DNA of 49,744 nt from JAAYJM01 sp964498585 (GCA_964498585.1 CAZCHH010000021.1:1-49744); one strand, 5' to 3'; shown: positions 1 through 8,927, numbered from the stretch's first letter. Notes: generated by a model from the sequence alone, not told the origin. A program made the numbers and translations.

Positions 1-75
1 GTGTAAACAGATGTCATCTCCATTTAAATAAAGGTTTTCCTTTATCGTGGGGTTCAGAATGACAAGAATTCATTA
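1..75. repeat. Fragment of dispersed palindromic repeat (family C)
   Basis: Read on the minus strand this segment matches the left part of the repeat at 27480-27704: the end motif CTTGTCATTCTGAA, then a CCCACGATAAAG block, a CTTTAT block and GGAGATGACATC. It is probably the edge of a copy cut by the window boundary. It lies outside any gene. Confidence 0.6.
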
Positions 76-610
76 TCAGGTTTTCAATGAATAGTTACAC
101 TACGGAATAAAAAACTAAAAAAAATAGAATTGTTACAAATATTTTATCCCTACGGGATATGTAGAATAGCAACAAGTTTTAAAGATGTGTAATAAATATA
201 CCCTTGCCAGCGCTGGATTAAGATGTCAATTTTTGCGTTATACCTTATTTCTCTTTCATTACCCTTTTTTCATTCTTCAATAAAGAAATATACTCTTTCA
301 ATTTTAAAATATCCTCTTTATATATTGAAATTTTCTTTTTTAATTCACTTTCCTCATCTTTAAAAAAAGAAATGATAGGTTCTAATTAGCATTCCTTATT
401 TTTAAAAACATATTTTTTATATCGGAAAACAGAAAAGTTATCTATGAAAATAGAAATGAATTAATTAAATATATCATATTTTTACTTTATAATATTGATT
501 TAATAATTAAATATATTATAATGATTTTTAATTATAATAAAATTTTATATAATCATTTTATTTTTTTATTTATTATATTTGTAATGTTATTTTAATATTA
601 TATTAATTTG
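76..610. other. AT-rich intergenic stretch
   Basis: No reading frame with coding character is visible. A small palindrome CCAGCGCTGG lies near 206-215, and TATCCCTACGGGATAT near 147-162 resembles the ATCCCGTAGGG motif in the tail of the window (about 49682). The stretch from about 400 to 610 is nearly pure A/T and leads into the phased array that follows. Confidence 0.6.
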
Positions 611-665
611 TTTAAAAGTAATAGAAATAAATTTAAATTTATTATTTTTATGTTTAAAAGTAATA
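611..665 (-). repeat. Inverted units of the 21-bp array
   Basis: The 13-mer TTTAAAAGTAATA occurs at 611-623 and again at 653-665, exactly 42 bp apart (2 x 21). A weaker match sits between them at 632. It is the exact reverse complement of the core TATTACTTTTAAA in the direct array at 679-888. The leader therefore carries units in both orientations with the same 21-bp step. Confidence 0.65.
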
Positions 666-678
666 AATTGTATTCAAT

Positions 679-888
679 TTACTTCTTTTAAACATCATTT
701 TACTACTTTTAAGCTCAAGATTATTGTCTTTAAGTTACTTTTTATTATATTTAAGTAGATTTTTATTACTTTTAAATAGATTTATATTATTTCTAGGTTA
801 TTGATTATTGTATTTAAATTAAATTATATTATATTTAAATATAATTATGATACAATAAATATACTTTTTATTACGTTTAAATTATACA
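679..888 (+). repeat. Ten-unit 21-bp phased AT-rich repeat array
   Basis: Ten degenerate units of exactly 21 bp begin at 679, 700, 721, 742, 763, 784, 805, 826, 847 and 868. A typical unit is TTATTACTTTTAAATAGATT plus T (763-783). The TTTAA core falls at unit positions 9-13 in eight of the ten; the units at 784 and 847 are diverged. There are no spacers, so this is not a CRISPR. A 21-bp step is close to two helical turns, which would put every TTTAA core on the same face of the DNA. The array ends 56 bp before the ATG at 945. An array of protein-binding sites or a bent-DNA upstream region is inferred. Confidence 0.75.
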
Positions 889-944
889 AATCAATTTTCA
901 TTGATGTTTTTTATATTTTGTAAGAAAATGAAAGGAAATTTAAA

Positions 945-1676
945 ATGTCAAATTCTGTCTTGCAAAGGAATTATTTAATAACTGATTCTAAACTTTCTAT
1001 GTTTAGCTCTATGATTTGTTCATTTCTTGAGCGCGATTTGTCAGAGTTACTTGTTTTTGGTGTAACGCAAGAGAAAATTTCTGCATTGAACGAACTTATA
1101 GATGAATTTAAAGAATTTTCGACTGATTCTTACGTTAAAGCAAATGTTATGGAAGCAACTGTTGAGAAGTTGGAAAAAGAATTGATTTTAATGAAAACGT
1201 TCAGGCAAATGGGCATGCGTGTTGCTTTAAAGTGGGGAGAAAAATCAAGTAAATACAAACGCTTCGGAGTTTCAGGTATGAATCGCTTTTCTGATGCGAA
1301 ACTGTTAGACAATGCAAGGGCAGCAGTTACTTTTTTGAATGAAGTGAAAGACGAACTCGCTGAAACTGGTTTAACCCAAGCTATGCTCAACGATTTTGAA
1401 GCGGAATGTAACCACTTTGAAGAAGCAAAAAATAAGCAGAAGGAAATGATAGAATTGCGGGCGAACAAAGCGGCAGAACGGATTAGCAAAGGAAATGCAA
1501 TTTACGAAATCGTTAGTAAATATTGCGAAATCGGCAAAAATGTGTTTGCCCATTCAAATCCGGCAAGATACAACGATTACCTGATTTACAAGGGACGCCG
1601 CTGGAAGAAAGTTAAGCGTGAAGAAGAAAAGGAGGGAATAGATGAGCATTCAGTCGTAAGTCAGAATCCATCTTGA
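945..1676 (+). CDS. Unrecognised helical protein next to 21-bp array
   Basis: A 243-residue soluble protein that I do not recognise. It starts at an ATG preceded by an A/G-rich stretch (GAAAGGAA) that could act as a ribosome-binding site. It has no signal peptide or membrane segment. Residues about 45-185 are rich in Glu, Lys and Ala with long predicted helices, consistent with a helical bundle or coiled coil. A conserved-looking NPARYNDYLIY segment lies near residues 204-214, followed by a basic stretch (GRRWKKVKREEEKE). Its base composition is clearly less AT-rich than the leader, so it looks like a real gene. It stands alone: the next gene is a secreted protein 176 bp downstream. The phased array in its leader suggests it may be controlled by, or bind, those repeats, but this is inference. 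Confidence 0.7.
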   Translation: MSNSVLQRNYLITDSKLSMFSSMICSFLERDLSELLVFGVTQEKISALNELIDEFKEFSTDSYVKANVMEATVEKLEKELILMKTFRQMGMRVALKWGEKSSKYKRFGVSGMNRFSDAKLLDNARAAVTFLNEVKDELAETGLTQAMLNDFEAECNHFEEAKNKQKEMIELRANKAAERISKGNAIYEIVSKYCEIGKNVFAHSNPARYNDYLIYKGRRWKKVKREEEKEGIDEHSVVSQNPS

Positions 1677-1852
1677 AATCTTTTCTGCAGTCAAAAAAAA
1701 CTTCTGACTCTAGTGAAAGAAAAAAAATTTTAAAAAAAATTTGTACACCATGTTTTTTTTTGTAAATTAGAAAAATTGAAAAAATTGAATTAGACAAAGA
1801 AAAAAAGAAGAAGATTCTCAATATATATTTTCAAAATTTTTTGGAGTTAAAA

Positions 1853-4800
1853 ATGAAGTTTTTTAAAATCTTTTTTATTGCTCTATTATTACTTGGAATT
1901 TCCGGTAATAAGCTCTTTTCCCAAATTCCTGCTCCTAATTTAATCGAACCACAAAACAATGCTGTTGGAGTATCGCTTTTCCCTTATTTTGACTGGACCG
2001 ATGTTGAAAATGCTACAACATATTCCTTGCAGCTATCCACCAGCGCAGATTTTGAATTTTTAATTATTAACGAAACTGGACTAACTTTTTCAAATTTTGA
2101 AACTCCTCAAAACATTGGACTTGATGAGTTCGTTCAATACTTTTGGCGTGCAAGTGCAAGCATTGGCGAGCAAATAAGCCAGTGGTCGGAAGTATGGAGT
2201 TTTTCTACTGAATACGTTCCAGTTTTACCTATATTACTTCAGCCGGAAAATGGGGAAACGAATGTTCCATTCTCACCGGAATTTGTTTGGCAGCCCTTTT
2301 TAAATGCAACCGGCTATCATCTCCAGGTTTCTACTAACGAAGAATTTTCAAATATTGTAATTGACGAACCCAATTTGACTGGAGCAAGTTTTCTTGGTAG
2401 CGGTCTAAATTTCGATACTCAATATTGGTGGAGGGTTCTGGCATTTAATCCATTAATTTCTACTCCCTGGTCGGAAGTATGGACTTTTACAACAGGTAAT
2501 TCAATAATTATTGGAAACGGAACTTCCTTTAACAGCACGAATACCTACCCCGCTCCTTATGGAAATGCTTTTAGCGGAGCAAGACAGCAATTCCTTATAC
2601 TTGCTGATGAAATATATGAAGCTGGTGGACTTCCGGATTTTATAAACTATATTGGATTTAATGTTCAAAGCACAAATAATTGCGGAGTTTTAAACGATTT
2701 TCAAATTAAAATGAAGCAGACAAATGCAAATTCGATTACTTCGTTTGATAATGAAGATTTATTCCTGTATTATTCCAATTCTTCATATCAGCCAATAGTT
2801 GGATGGAACAACCATTCTTTAGATGAGCCATTTAACTGGGACGGAGTTTCAAATATTCTTATTGACATTTGCTTCAGTAATTACCCGAACGCTCCAACTG
2901 AAAATGCCTCAACTTACTTTACAGAAACAAGTTTTACAAGTGCAATTTTTGATTATTCAAATGAAAATTCAGATATTTGCAATAACAATACCAATGCTTT
3001 TCTAAGCAATTTTAGACCTAATATACTTTTTTCAACTGGAGCAATAACATGGCCTATAATTAATTTAATAGACCCAATTAATAATGCCGGAAATGTATCT
3101 GTTACACCAACATTTGTTTGGAACTGCACTACATCAGAGTATCCCTATCATATCCAGGTATCGGCAAACCCAGACTTTTCTCAATTATTGATTAATGAAA
3201 TTGTAAATGTTGAAACTTATGAGTCGTCTATTGAATTGGATTCAAATACGCAGTATTGGTGGAGAGTAGGAATTGAAGACGATGGGTATTATATTTGGTC
3301 GGAAGTTTGGACTTTTACAACAGAAAATGAACTTCCTTTGGAAGCTCCTAATCTGATTTCACCTGTTGTGGAGGAAATGGTGTATTTGCCTACTTTATTA
3401 TCTTGGGAAAGCGTTGAAAATGCAGATGGCTACCATATCCAGGTATCTGAAAATTATATGTTTACTGATATAGTTTTTGACCAGCTAACTGCTGATACTC
3501 AAATCTTTGCCACTAATTTATCAACTAATGCAGCTTATTACTGGCGAGTTTTAGCATATAATCAAATCCAAAATTCTGAATGGTCAACTGTTTGGACATT
3601 TTTTACAGGTAGTTATTTTATAATAGGCAATGGAACAGGATACAACAACAGCACCAGCTACCCCGCTCCTTATGGCAATGCCTTTAGCGGAGTTAGGCAG
3701 CAATTTTTAATAACTGCTGAAGAAATAAACGAAATTTCAAATACTATGGGTTTATTTGATATTATAGATATTGGCTTCAATGTGCAAAGCGTAAATAATT
3801 GCGGGGCTTTGACTAATATTGAAATAAGAATGAAACTGACTATAGATAATTCAATTACTACCTGGGATAATTATGGATTCACTTCAGTATATCTAAATCC
3901 CTCATATCAGCCAGTATTAGGTTGGAACACCCATAATTTGGTTACTCCTTTTTATTGGGATGGGATTTCAAATATACTTGTTGATGTTTGCTTCAATAAT
4001 TACCCAAACACTCCAACTGCAAATGCCTCAACTTATTTTACAGAAACAAGTTTTACAAGTGCAATTTATGATTATACCAATGAAAATATTAATATTTGCA
4101 ATAATAATACCAATTCTAATTTAAGCAATTTTAGACCTAATGTAATGATAGGTTTCTCCCCTAATCCATTTCCAATAATACCAGCTCTTTTAGATCCGGA
4201 TAACAATGCTACGAATCAATCTGTTTTACCATTTTTCCTTTGGATGTCAGCTCTTTCTGATTTCTATTTTCAGGTTTCAACGAATCCTACATTTACAGAT
4301 TTAGTAATTGATGAGTATGTAGGGATGGAATATTATCAAACAACAACTCCTTTATTAAACAATACTCAATACTGGTGGCGGGTCAGAGGTGAATATAATG
4401 GTGAATTAACATACTGGTCAAACGTCAGGACTTTTACAACAGAACCAACTTCACTGCAAATAAATCTGAATACTGGCTGGAATACAATTTCGAGCACTGT
4501 TATTCCGGAAAGCCCAGAAATGCCAGACGTCTTTTCAAGTATTTCAAGCAATACTATTTTAGTGAAAAATGGACTTGGCGAGATTTATTCACCTGTTTTC
4601 GGTATTAATAATATTGGGAACTGGGATATAACAGATGGGTATCTTGTTTATATGAATTCATCTACAAGTTTAAATATTTTTGGAGCAAATATAATACCGG
4701 AAAATACTCCGATTAATCTTGTAAGCGGTTGGAATTTGGTTTCTTATTTGAGAGCAGCACCAATGGATGCTACACTTGCATTTTCCAATATACTACCCAA

Positions 4801-4939
4801 TCTTGTTCTTGCAAAAAATAATAATGGCGATATTTTCAGTCCTCAATACGGAATAAACAATATTGGAAATCTTTTGACTGGCCAAGGTTACTGGCTCTAT
4901 ATGTCAGCACCGGCAGTTTTGGTATATCCTTCTAATTAA
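1853..4939 (+). CDS. Secreted multidomain FN3-like protein
   Basis: A protein of about 1028 residues starting at ATG 1853, preceded by TTGGAG; an in-frame TTG at 1841 is the alternative start. Residues 1-24 form a signal peptide (MKFFKIFFIALLLLGISG, then a cut near FSQ). Next come FN3-like beta-sandwich repeats, each with a YHIQVS-type strand and ending in QYWWRV...W(S/T)..WTF(T/F)TG. Two copies of a roughly 180-residue module follow, at about 220-405 and 590-775; both start IIGNGT, carry YPAPYGNAFSG and ASTYFTETSFTSAI, and end in SNFRPN. The last 150 residues are a tandem 'LN(T)GWN..S' domain. No standard type IX sorting domain (PNP...) closes the protein. It is probably a surface or exported adhesin or carbohydrate-binding protein; its ligand is unknown. 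Confidence 0.8.
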   Translation: MKFFKIFFIALLLLGISGNKLFSQIPAPNLIEPQNNAVGVSLFPYFDWTDVENATTYSLQLSTSADFEFLIINETGLTFSNFETPQNIGLDEFVQYFWRASASIGEQISQWSEVWSFSTEYVPVLPILLQPENGETNVPFSPEFVWQPFLNATGYHLQVSTNEEFSNIVIDEPNLTGASFLGSGLNFDTQYWWRVLAFNPLISTPWSEVWTFTTGNSIIIGNGTSFNSTNTYPAPYGNAFSGARQQFLILADEIYEAGGLPDFINYIGFNVQSTNNCGVLNDFQIKMKQTNANSITSFDNEDLFLYYSNSSYQPIVGWNNHSLDEPFNWDGVSNILIDICFSNYPNAPTENASTYFTETSFTSAIFDYSNENSDICNNNTNAFLSNFRPNILFSTGAITWPIINLIDPINNAGNVSVTPTFVWNCTTSEYPYHIQVSANPDFSQLLINEIVNVETYESSIELDSNTQYWWRVGIEDDGYYIWSEVWTFTTENELPLEAPNLISPVVEEMVYLPTLLSWESVENADGYHIQVSENYMFTDIVFDQLTADTQIFATNLSTNAAYYWRVLAYNQIQNSEWSTVWTFFTGSYFIIGNGTGYNNSTSYPAPYGNAFSGVRQQFLITAEEINEISNTMGLFDIIDIGFNVQSVNNCGALTNIEIRMKLTIDNSITTWDNYGFTSVYLNPSYQPVLGWNTHNLVTPFYWDGISNILVDVCFNNYPNTPTANASTYFTETSFTSAIYDYTNENINICNNNTNSNLSNFRPNVMIGFSPNPFPIIPALLDPDNNATNQSVLPFFLWMSALSDFYFQVSTNPTFTDLVIDEYVGMEYYQTTTPLLNNTQYWWRVRGEYNGELTYWSNVRTFTTEPTSLQINLNTGWNTISSTVIPESPEMPDVFSSISSNTILVKNGLGEIYSPVFGINNIGNWDITDGYLVYMNSSTSLNIFGANIIPENTPINLVSGWNLVSYLRAAPMDATLAFSNILPNLVLAKNNNGDIFSPQYGINNIGNLLTGQGYWLYMSAPAVLVYPSN

Positions 4940-5005
4940 TTATTAATTGTTAATTATTAATTATTAATTGTTAATTGTTAATTGTTAATTATTAATTGTT
5001 AATGA
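4936..5005 (+). repeat. Heptamer tandem repeat TTAATTR
   Basis: Ten contiguous 7-bp units (TTAATTA or TTAATTG, the last TTAATGA) begin inside the stop region of the preceding gene. Such arrays are prone to replication slippage. No coding role is seen. Confidence 0.9.
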
Positions 5006-5064
5006 TAATGGACAATTTGGTTATATTTATATTTTTCCAAAATTGTATTTTGGAAAGAATGTTT

Positions 5065-5089
5065 CCTTCCTAAGTTCAACTTAGGAAGG
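5065..5089. terminator. Hairpin after FN3-like gene
   Basis: Perfect arms CCTTCCTAAG and CTTAGGAAGG enclose a 5-base loop. There is no clear T-run afterwards, so it may be a palindromic repeat rather than an intrinsic terminator. Related 'cct-tcc / gga-agg' hairpins lie at 12466-12498 and 33687-33720. Confidence 0.45.
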
Positions 5090-5110
5090 AGGTGCTTATA
5101 ACGAATATAT

Positions 5111-5138
5111 GTAGAGACACAGCATGCTGTGTCTCTAC
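5111..5138. repeat. REP-like palindrome GTAGAGACA...TGTCTCTAC
   Basis: A perfect 28-bp palindrome (GTAGAGACACAGCA and its complement). A sister copy with the same outer nine bases per side but a different centre lies at 29098-29126. The rest of 5139-5288 holds a fragment of the CATTCTGA-type repeat (around 5190-5212) and no gene. Confidence 0.75.
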
Positions 5139-5288
5139 ATTTAGAATCCCTGACTCCTAGAGTTTTGTTATATCGTAGTCTTATCATCCTTCTCTGACGC
5201 TCAGAATGACACAAATATTAAATTATTTTCATCGTCATATTGACTATTTTTTACAACTAATCGTATAGTATGATTAATTATTTCAACC

Positions 5289-5825
5289 TTACAAATTAGC
5301 TACAGGTTTTCTTGGTAGTTTGATAAATGGAACAAAGCCGGATATTACTGTTGTATAAAAAGAAGTTGCCAATCCATATTTCAGAAAAAAGTTGAAAAAT
5401 GAAATGTTGGTGCCTTTTATATAGAAAATAAAATAAATAATATTGTGAATAAAAGAAGAAAAAAATACTAAAATTAAGAAGTTATAGCTTTTTATAATTT
5501 GTTCGATTTTATTTTCCTTATAAAAGAAACCTGCAATAAAAGCAGCAGTCATTTTAGTAAACGCATTTATTCCCATTACATCTCCGGAAACAATATCGAA
5601 GAAGAAACCAATGAGGAATCCTGCAAATACTCCAAAAAACTGCCCTTCGAAAAGAGCAATAAACACACAAAGAATAATTAACAAATTTGGTGTAATACCG
5701 GCAATTTGAATAAAATTCAGGAAAACCAAATGAATAACAAACATAAATAGAGCAATAATAGCATAAGCTATTGCCCTGTAACTCAGTTGAGTATTATGAT
5801 TTTGCTCTTGAATATCTATTTTCAT
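5289..5825 (-). CDS. mreD: Rod shape-determining protein MreD
   Basis: A 178-residue, very hydrophobic protein with about five membrane helices, the size and profile expected of MreD. MreD is the inner-membrane partner of MreC and MreB in the elongasome that guides side-wall peptidoglycan synthesis. The start overlaps the end of mreC by 4 bp (5822-5825), typical of translational coupling, and it is the last gene of mreB-mreC-mreD. The FNFFLKYGLAT segment and the PRKP tail are cytoplasmic or loop regions. MreD sequences diverge fast, so the identification rests mainly on position and topology. The penicillin-binding protein 2 and rodA genes that often follow are not here. Confidence 0.85.
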   Translation of the reverse strand: MKIDIQEQNHNTQLSYRAIAYAIIALFMFVIHLVFLNFIQIAGITPNLLIILCVFIALFEGQFFGVFAGFLIGFFFDIVSGDVMGINAFTKMTAAFIAGFFYKENKIEQIIKSYNFLILVFFSSFIHNIIYFIFYIKGTNISFFNFFLKYGLATSFYTTVISGFVPFIKLPRKPVANL

Positions 5826-6673
5826 TTGGACCTTCTTGCCCTTAGCTTTTCTTCAATTCTTTTAACTAATTCATTTCTTTCAGGGTCTGGTATTTTTTTA
5901 ATAACGAATACCTGTTCAAGAGTAGAAAAATTAACACTTGGTTTTAAAAGTATATTTAAAAACTGCTCTCCTTTTTCTTCGTAAAACCTAACGACTTCTC
6001 CTATTGGAATGTCATCAGGATATTTATTGCTAAAATTAGACGTAACAATCAAATCGCCAATTTTTAAATCGAAAGAGCGAGGAATATTATTAAAATTGAA
6101 AAAATTTCCTCCTTGCCAATCAACTATACCATAAACACCACTACGGATATTTTTCGCAGAAATCTTTACGTTACGGTTTGTTACTAGTTCAACAGCTGAA
6201 TAATTATCAGTTGTAGCTATAATAAGCCCAACCAATCCAGCATCATTTCTAACTGACATACCAGTTAGAATTCCATTTTTTGCACCCTTGTTTAAAGTAA
6301 CATAATAACGCATATCAGTGGTAATTCTACCGACAATTTCAGCAATTTCATAATCATAATTCATTCTCTTCTTAAATCCAATAATATCTCTTAATTTTTC
6401 GTTTTCAAGAAGCGAATGCTGCATTTTTGTAACATCAGAAGAGAGTTTGAGATTAAGTTCACGAAGTGCCTGATTCTCGTTTTTTAATGCAACAGGATTA
6501 GGTATCCAGGAAAATGTATTTTGAAACCAGCCAATAGAACCAATCACAACAGCTCGGAATCCACCGATTTTTCCGCTATCTCCGAGTGAAATCAGTGATA
6601 ACGAAATAATGGTGAGAGAAATATATGTAAAATATATTTTGTATTTTATTATAAAATAAATAATTCTTTGCAT
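5822..6673 (-). CDS. mreC: Rod shape-determining protein MreC
   Basis: A 283-residue protein with one N-terminal membrane helix (about residues 10-30), a periplasmic coiled coil (about 60-100, rich in Glu, Leu and Lys) and a paired beta-barrel domain. The VTLNKGAKNGI.TGM motif near 128-144 and GLVG just after it are hallmarks of MreC. It links cytoplasmic MreB filaments to periplasmic cell-wall enzymes. It begins 33 bp after mreB ends and overlaps mreD by 4 bp. The C-terminus is basic (EEKLRARRSK), a short extension after the usual domain end. Confidence 0.93.
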   Translation of the reverse strand: MQRIIYFIIKYKIYFTYISLTIISLSLISLGDSGKIGGFRAVVIGSIGWFQNTFSWIPNPVALKNENQALRELNLKLSSDVTKMQHSLLENEKLRDIIGFKKRMNYDYEIAEIVGRITTDMRYYVTLNKGAKNGILTGMSVRNDAGLVGLIIATTDNYSAVELVTNRNVKISAKNIRSGVYGIVDWQGGNFFNFNNIPRSFDLKIGDLIVTSNFSNKYPDDIPIGEVVRFYEEKGEQFLNILLKPSVNFSTLEQVFVIKKIPDPERNELVKRIEEKLRARRSK

Positions 6674-6706
6674 TTTTTAGCAATCAATTGACTAAAATAA
6701 GTCATT

Positions 6707-7732
6707 CTAATATCGATTAGATTTCATAAGAACAGAAGAATATTCATTAAGATTTTCAACTACTATCCCAGTACCTCTGACAACTGCCGTTAGTGGGTCT
6801 TCAGCAATAACGACAGGAAGGCGTGTTTTTCGTCTAATCAACTCATCAAGACCAATTAATTTAGCTCCACCACCAGTTAAGATAATACCTCTGTCTAATA
6901 TATCAGCAGCAAGTTCGGGTGGAGTCTTGTCTAAAAGTTTAATAACAGCATCTACAATACTATCAATTGTATCTTTAATAGCTTCTCGGACTTCAGCAGA
7001 ATTTGTCTGAATCCGCTTGGGAATACCGGTAATATTATCACGTCCCTTGACCTCAACTTCAATTTCTTCTTCTAGCTGGACTGCAGAGCCGACAGTGTGT
7101 TTAATTCTTTCTGCAGTTCTTTCTCCAATTAAAAAGTTGTGTTTGTCTTTGAAATATTTAACAATAGAGTCTGTCATTTCGTCTCCGGCTATTCGGATAG
7201 AAACGTCCTGAACAATACGTGAATATGTAATAACAGCAATTTCAGAAGTGCCACCACCGATATCAACTAAGACATTTCCGACAGATTCATGCACATTCAA
7301 GCCAACTCCAATAGCGCCAGCCATCGGTTCAGCAAGTAGATATACTTCTTTTGCGCCGGCATGCTCGCAGCTATCACGAACAGCTCTTTTTTCTACTTCA
7401 GTAATCCCTGAAGGCACGCAGACTACAATTCTTCTTGCTGCTTGCCAGCTTGTTGTTGCTTTTCTAATAAAAGCACGCATCATTCCTTCTGCAATTTCGA
7501 AATTCGCAATTACACCATCACGAAGAGGTCTGATTATATTAATATCGCGGTGAGTTCTTCCCACCATCGCCTGAGCTTCTTGCCCAACTGCAATTATATG
7601 CTTGTTTGAAACGTCAAACGCCACTATTGATGGCTCGTTTAGTGCTATTCCTTTCCCTTTTATCCAGATTAAAGTATTAGCAGTTCCAAGATCTATTGCT
7701 ATATCATTTGAGAGCAGTTTAAAAAATGACAT
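6707..7732 (-). CDS. mreB: Rod shape-determining actin homologue MreB
   Basis: A 341-residue protein of standard MreB length. It shows the actin-fold nucleotide motifs in order: IDLGTANTLIW near residue 11 (phosphate 1), VDIGGGTSEIAV near 157 (phosphate 2) and ILTGGGAKL near 285 (adenosine). EPMAGAIG near 135 is also diagnostic. MreB polymerises on ATP under the inner membrane and steers the elongasome, so the cell is probably a rod or curved rod. It is the first gene of mreBCD and is transcribed away from the oxidoreductase gene at 7835. Confidence 0.97.
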   Translation of the reverse strand: MSFFKLLSNDIAIDLGTANTLIWIKGKGIALNEPSIVAFDVSNKHIIAVGQEAQAMVGRTHRDINIIRPLRDGVIANFEIAEGMMRAFIRKATTSWQAARRIVVCVPSGITEVEKRAVRDSCEHAGAKEVYLLAEPMAGAIGVGLNVHESVGNVLVDIGGGTSEIAVITYSRIVQDVSIRIAGDEMTDSIVKYFKDKHNFLIGERTAERIKHTVGSAVQLEEEIEVEVKGRDNITGIPKRIQTNSAEVREAIKDTIDSIVDAVIKLLDKTPPELAADILDRGIILTGGGAKLIGLDELIRRKTRLPVVIAEDPLTAVVRGTGIVVENLNEYSSVLMKSNRY

Positions 7733-7789
7733 TATTTTCTTTATTTCTTAATTTATTATTTATTTATTAAATAAACATTCTTAATTTTA

Positions 7790-7821
7790 CAAAAATAGTA
7801 GTTTTAATTTAATTTATAAAA
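7790..7821 (-). promoter_or_regulatory. Candidate Bacteroidetes-type promoter of mreB
   Basis: On the minus strand TATTTTTG (7797 down to 7790) fits the Bacteroidetes -7 consensus TAnnTTTG, about 58 bp upstream of the mreB start. The -33 position about 20 bp further up reads only TTTA-like, so the match is partial. It lies in the divergent region shared with the gene at 7835. Confidence 0.3.
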
Positions 7822-7834
7822 TTAAGAAATAATT

Positions 7835-8809
7835 ATGTATAAAAAAATTAATATTTCTGTTATCGGAACTGGACATCTTGGAACAATTCATTCAAAATTA
7901 TGGAAAAATTGTCCGAAAGCAAATCTAGTCGGAATTTATGATGTTGATTGTGCTAAAGCTGAAAAATTAGCAAATGATTTGGAGTGTAAAAACTTTTCTT
8001 CTATTGACGAAGCATTAAATAATTCTGATGCTGTTACAATTTCAACACCGACTTCTTTGCATTACGAACATTCTATTAAATGTATTGAAAAAGGGGTGCA
8101 CTGCTTTATTGAAAAACCAATTACAGATAATTATGACAATGCAAAAGAAATTATCAGATTAGCAAATGAAAAGAATATTCTCGTTCAGGTCGGGCACGTA
8201 GAAAGATTTAATCCGGGGCTTTCTCAACTCTCAAAGTATGAAATGAATCCTATGTTTATTGAAGCTCACCGTTTAAGTCAGTTCAAACCACGTGCAATAG
8301 ATGTTTCCGTTATTTTGGATTTGATGATTCACGATATTGATATTGTCCTTTGGCTCGTTAAATCTAAAGTAAAGAACATACAGGCAAATGGGGTTGCTGT
8401 CCTAACTGACACAATAGACATTGCAAACGCGAGAATTACTTTTGAAAATAATGCTGTGGCTAATCTTACTGCTTCCCGGATTTCAATGAGGCAACTGAGA
8501 AAAATGAGAATATTTCAAAAAAATGCTTATTTTTCAATTGATTTTGCTGAAAAAGAATTGGAATGTTATCAGTTAGTTGATAAAGATGACAATCAAAAAT
8601 TCGGTTTTGAAATTGGATATAATAATAAAAAAATAATTTTAGAAAAACCGACAATTACCGACTCAAATGCCATTGCAGAGGAACAGCTCCTTTTTGCTGA
8701 ATCAATCCTTGAAAGTAAACCAGTTGCAGTAAGTGCCGAAGATGCTGCAAATGCCCTGCATATTGCTGAAGAAATTTCAAAGCAGGTAGAAGCCAGCAAG
8801 GTAGTTTAG
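7835..8809 (+). CDS. Gfo/Idh/MocA-family NAD(P)-dependent oxidoreductase
   Basis: A 324-residue protein with an N-terminal Rossmann fold: VIGTGHLGTIHSK near residues 9-21 is the dinucleotide loop, followed by the acidic strand end GIYDVD. EKPIT near 93-97 contains the conserved lysine of the family, and MIHDIDIVLWLV near 164-175 is the helix carrying the catalytic His/Asp. The C-terminal half is the usual mixed beta-sheet substrate domain. Family members oxidise or reduce sugars, nucleotide sugars, inositol and bilins. The exact substrate cannot be read here. In this kind of genome close relatives are often assigned to nucleotide-sugar (UDP-GlcNAc-type) metabolism, but that remains inference. 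It stands alone, divergent from mreB. Confidence 0.88.
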   Translation: MYKKINISVIGTGHLGTIHSKLWKNCPKANLVGIYDVDCAKAEKLANDLECKNFSSIDEALNNSDAVTISTPTSLHYEHSIKCIEKGVHCFIEKPITDNYDNAKEIIRLANEKNILVQVGHVERFNPGLSQLSKYEMNPMFIEAHRLSQFKPRAIDVSVILDLMIHDIDIVLWLVKSKVKNIQANGVAVLTDTIDIANARITFENNAVANLTASRISMRQLRKMRIFQKNAYFSIDFAEKELECYQLVDKDDNQKFGFEIGYNNKKIILEKPTITDSNAIAEEQLLFAESILESKPVAVSAEDAANALHIAEEISKQVEASKVV

Positions 8810-8870
8810 CAAGATATTTATTAACTTTTGTAAAGTTTTGTAAAGTAAAATTAAAGATGTCTTTGGTAAA

Positions 8871-8927
8871 CGAAGTGAGGAATCTCAAAAATTCTTGTTA
8901 TCATAAAACTTGAGATTCTTCACTTCG
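8871..8927. repeat. Dispersed hairpin repeat, CGAAGTGA-GAATCTC family
   Basis: Left arm CGAAGTGAGGAATCTCAA (8871-8888) and right arm TTGAGATTCTTCACTTCG (8910-8927) form an inverted repeat with one mismatch around a 21-base loop. It is the same family as 17803-17967, 24044-24112 and 38047-38127. It lies in the gap between two convergent genes and may act as a two-way terminator. Confidence 0.85.

Noticed and set aside
679..888. CRISPR array
   Set aside because: Units are contiguous 21-mers with no unique spacers, and no cas genes are in the window.
4999..5214. Minus-strand frame of 71 codons
   Set aside because: It consists of palindromic repeats and the CATTCTGA repeat fragment.
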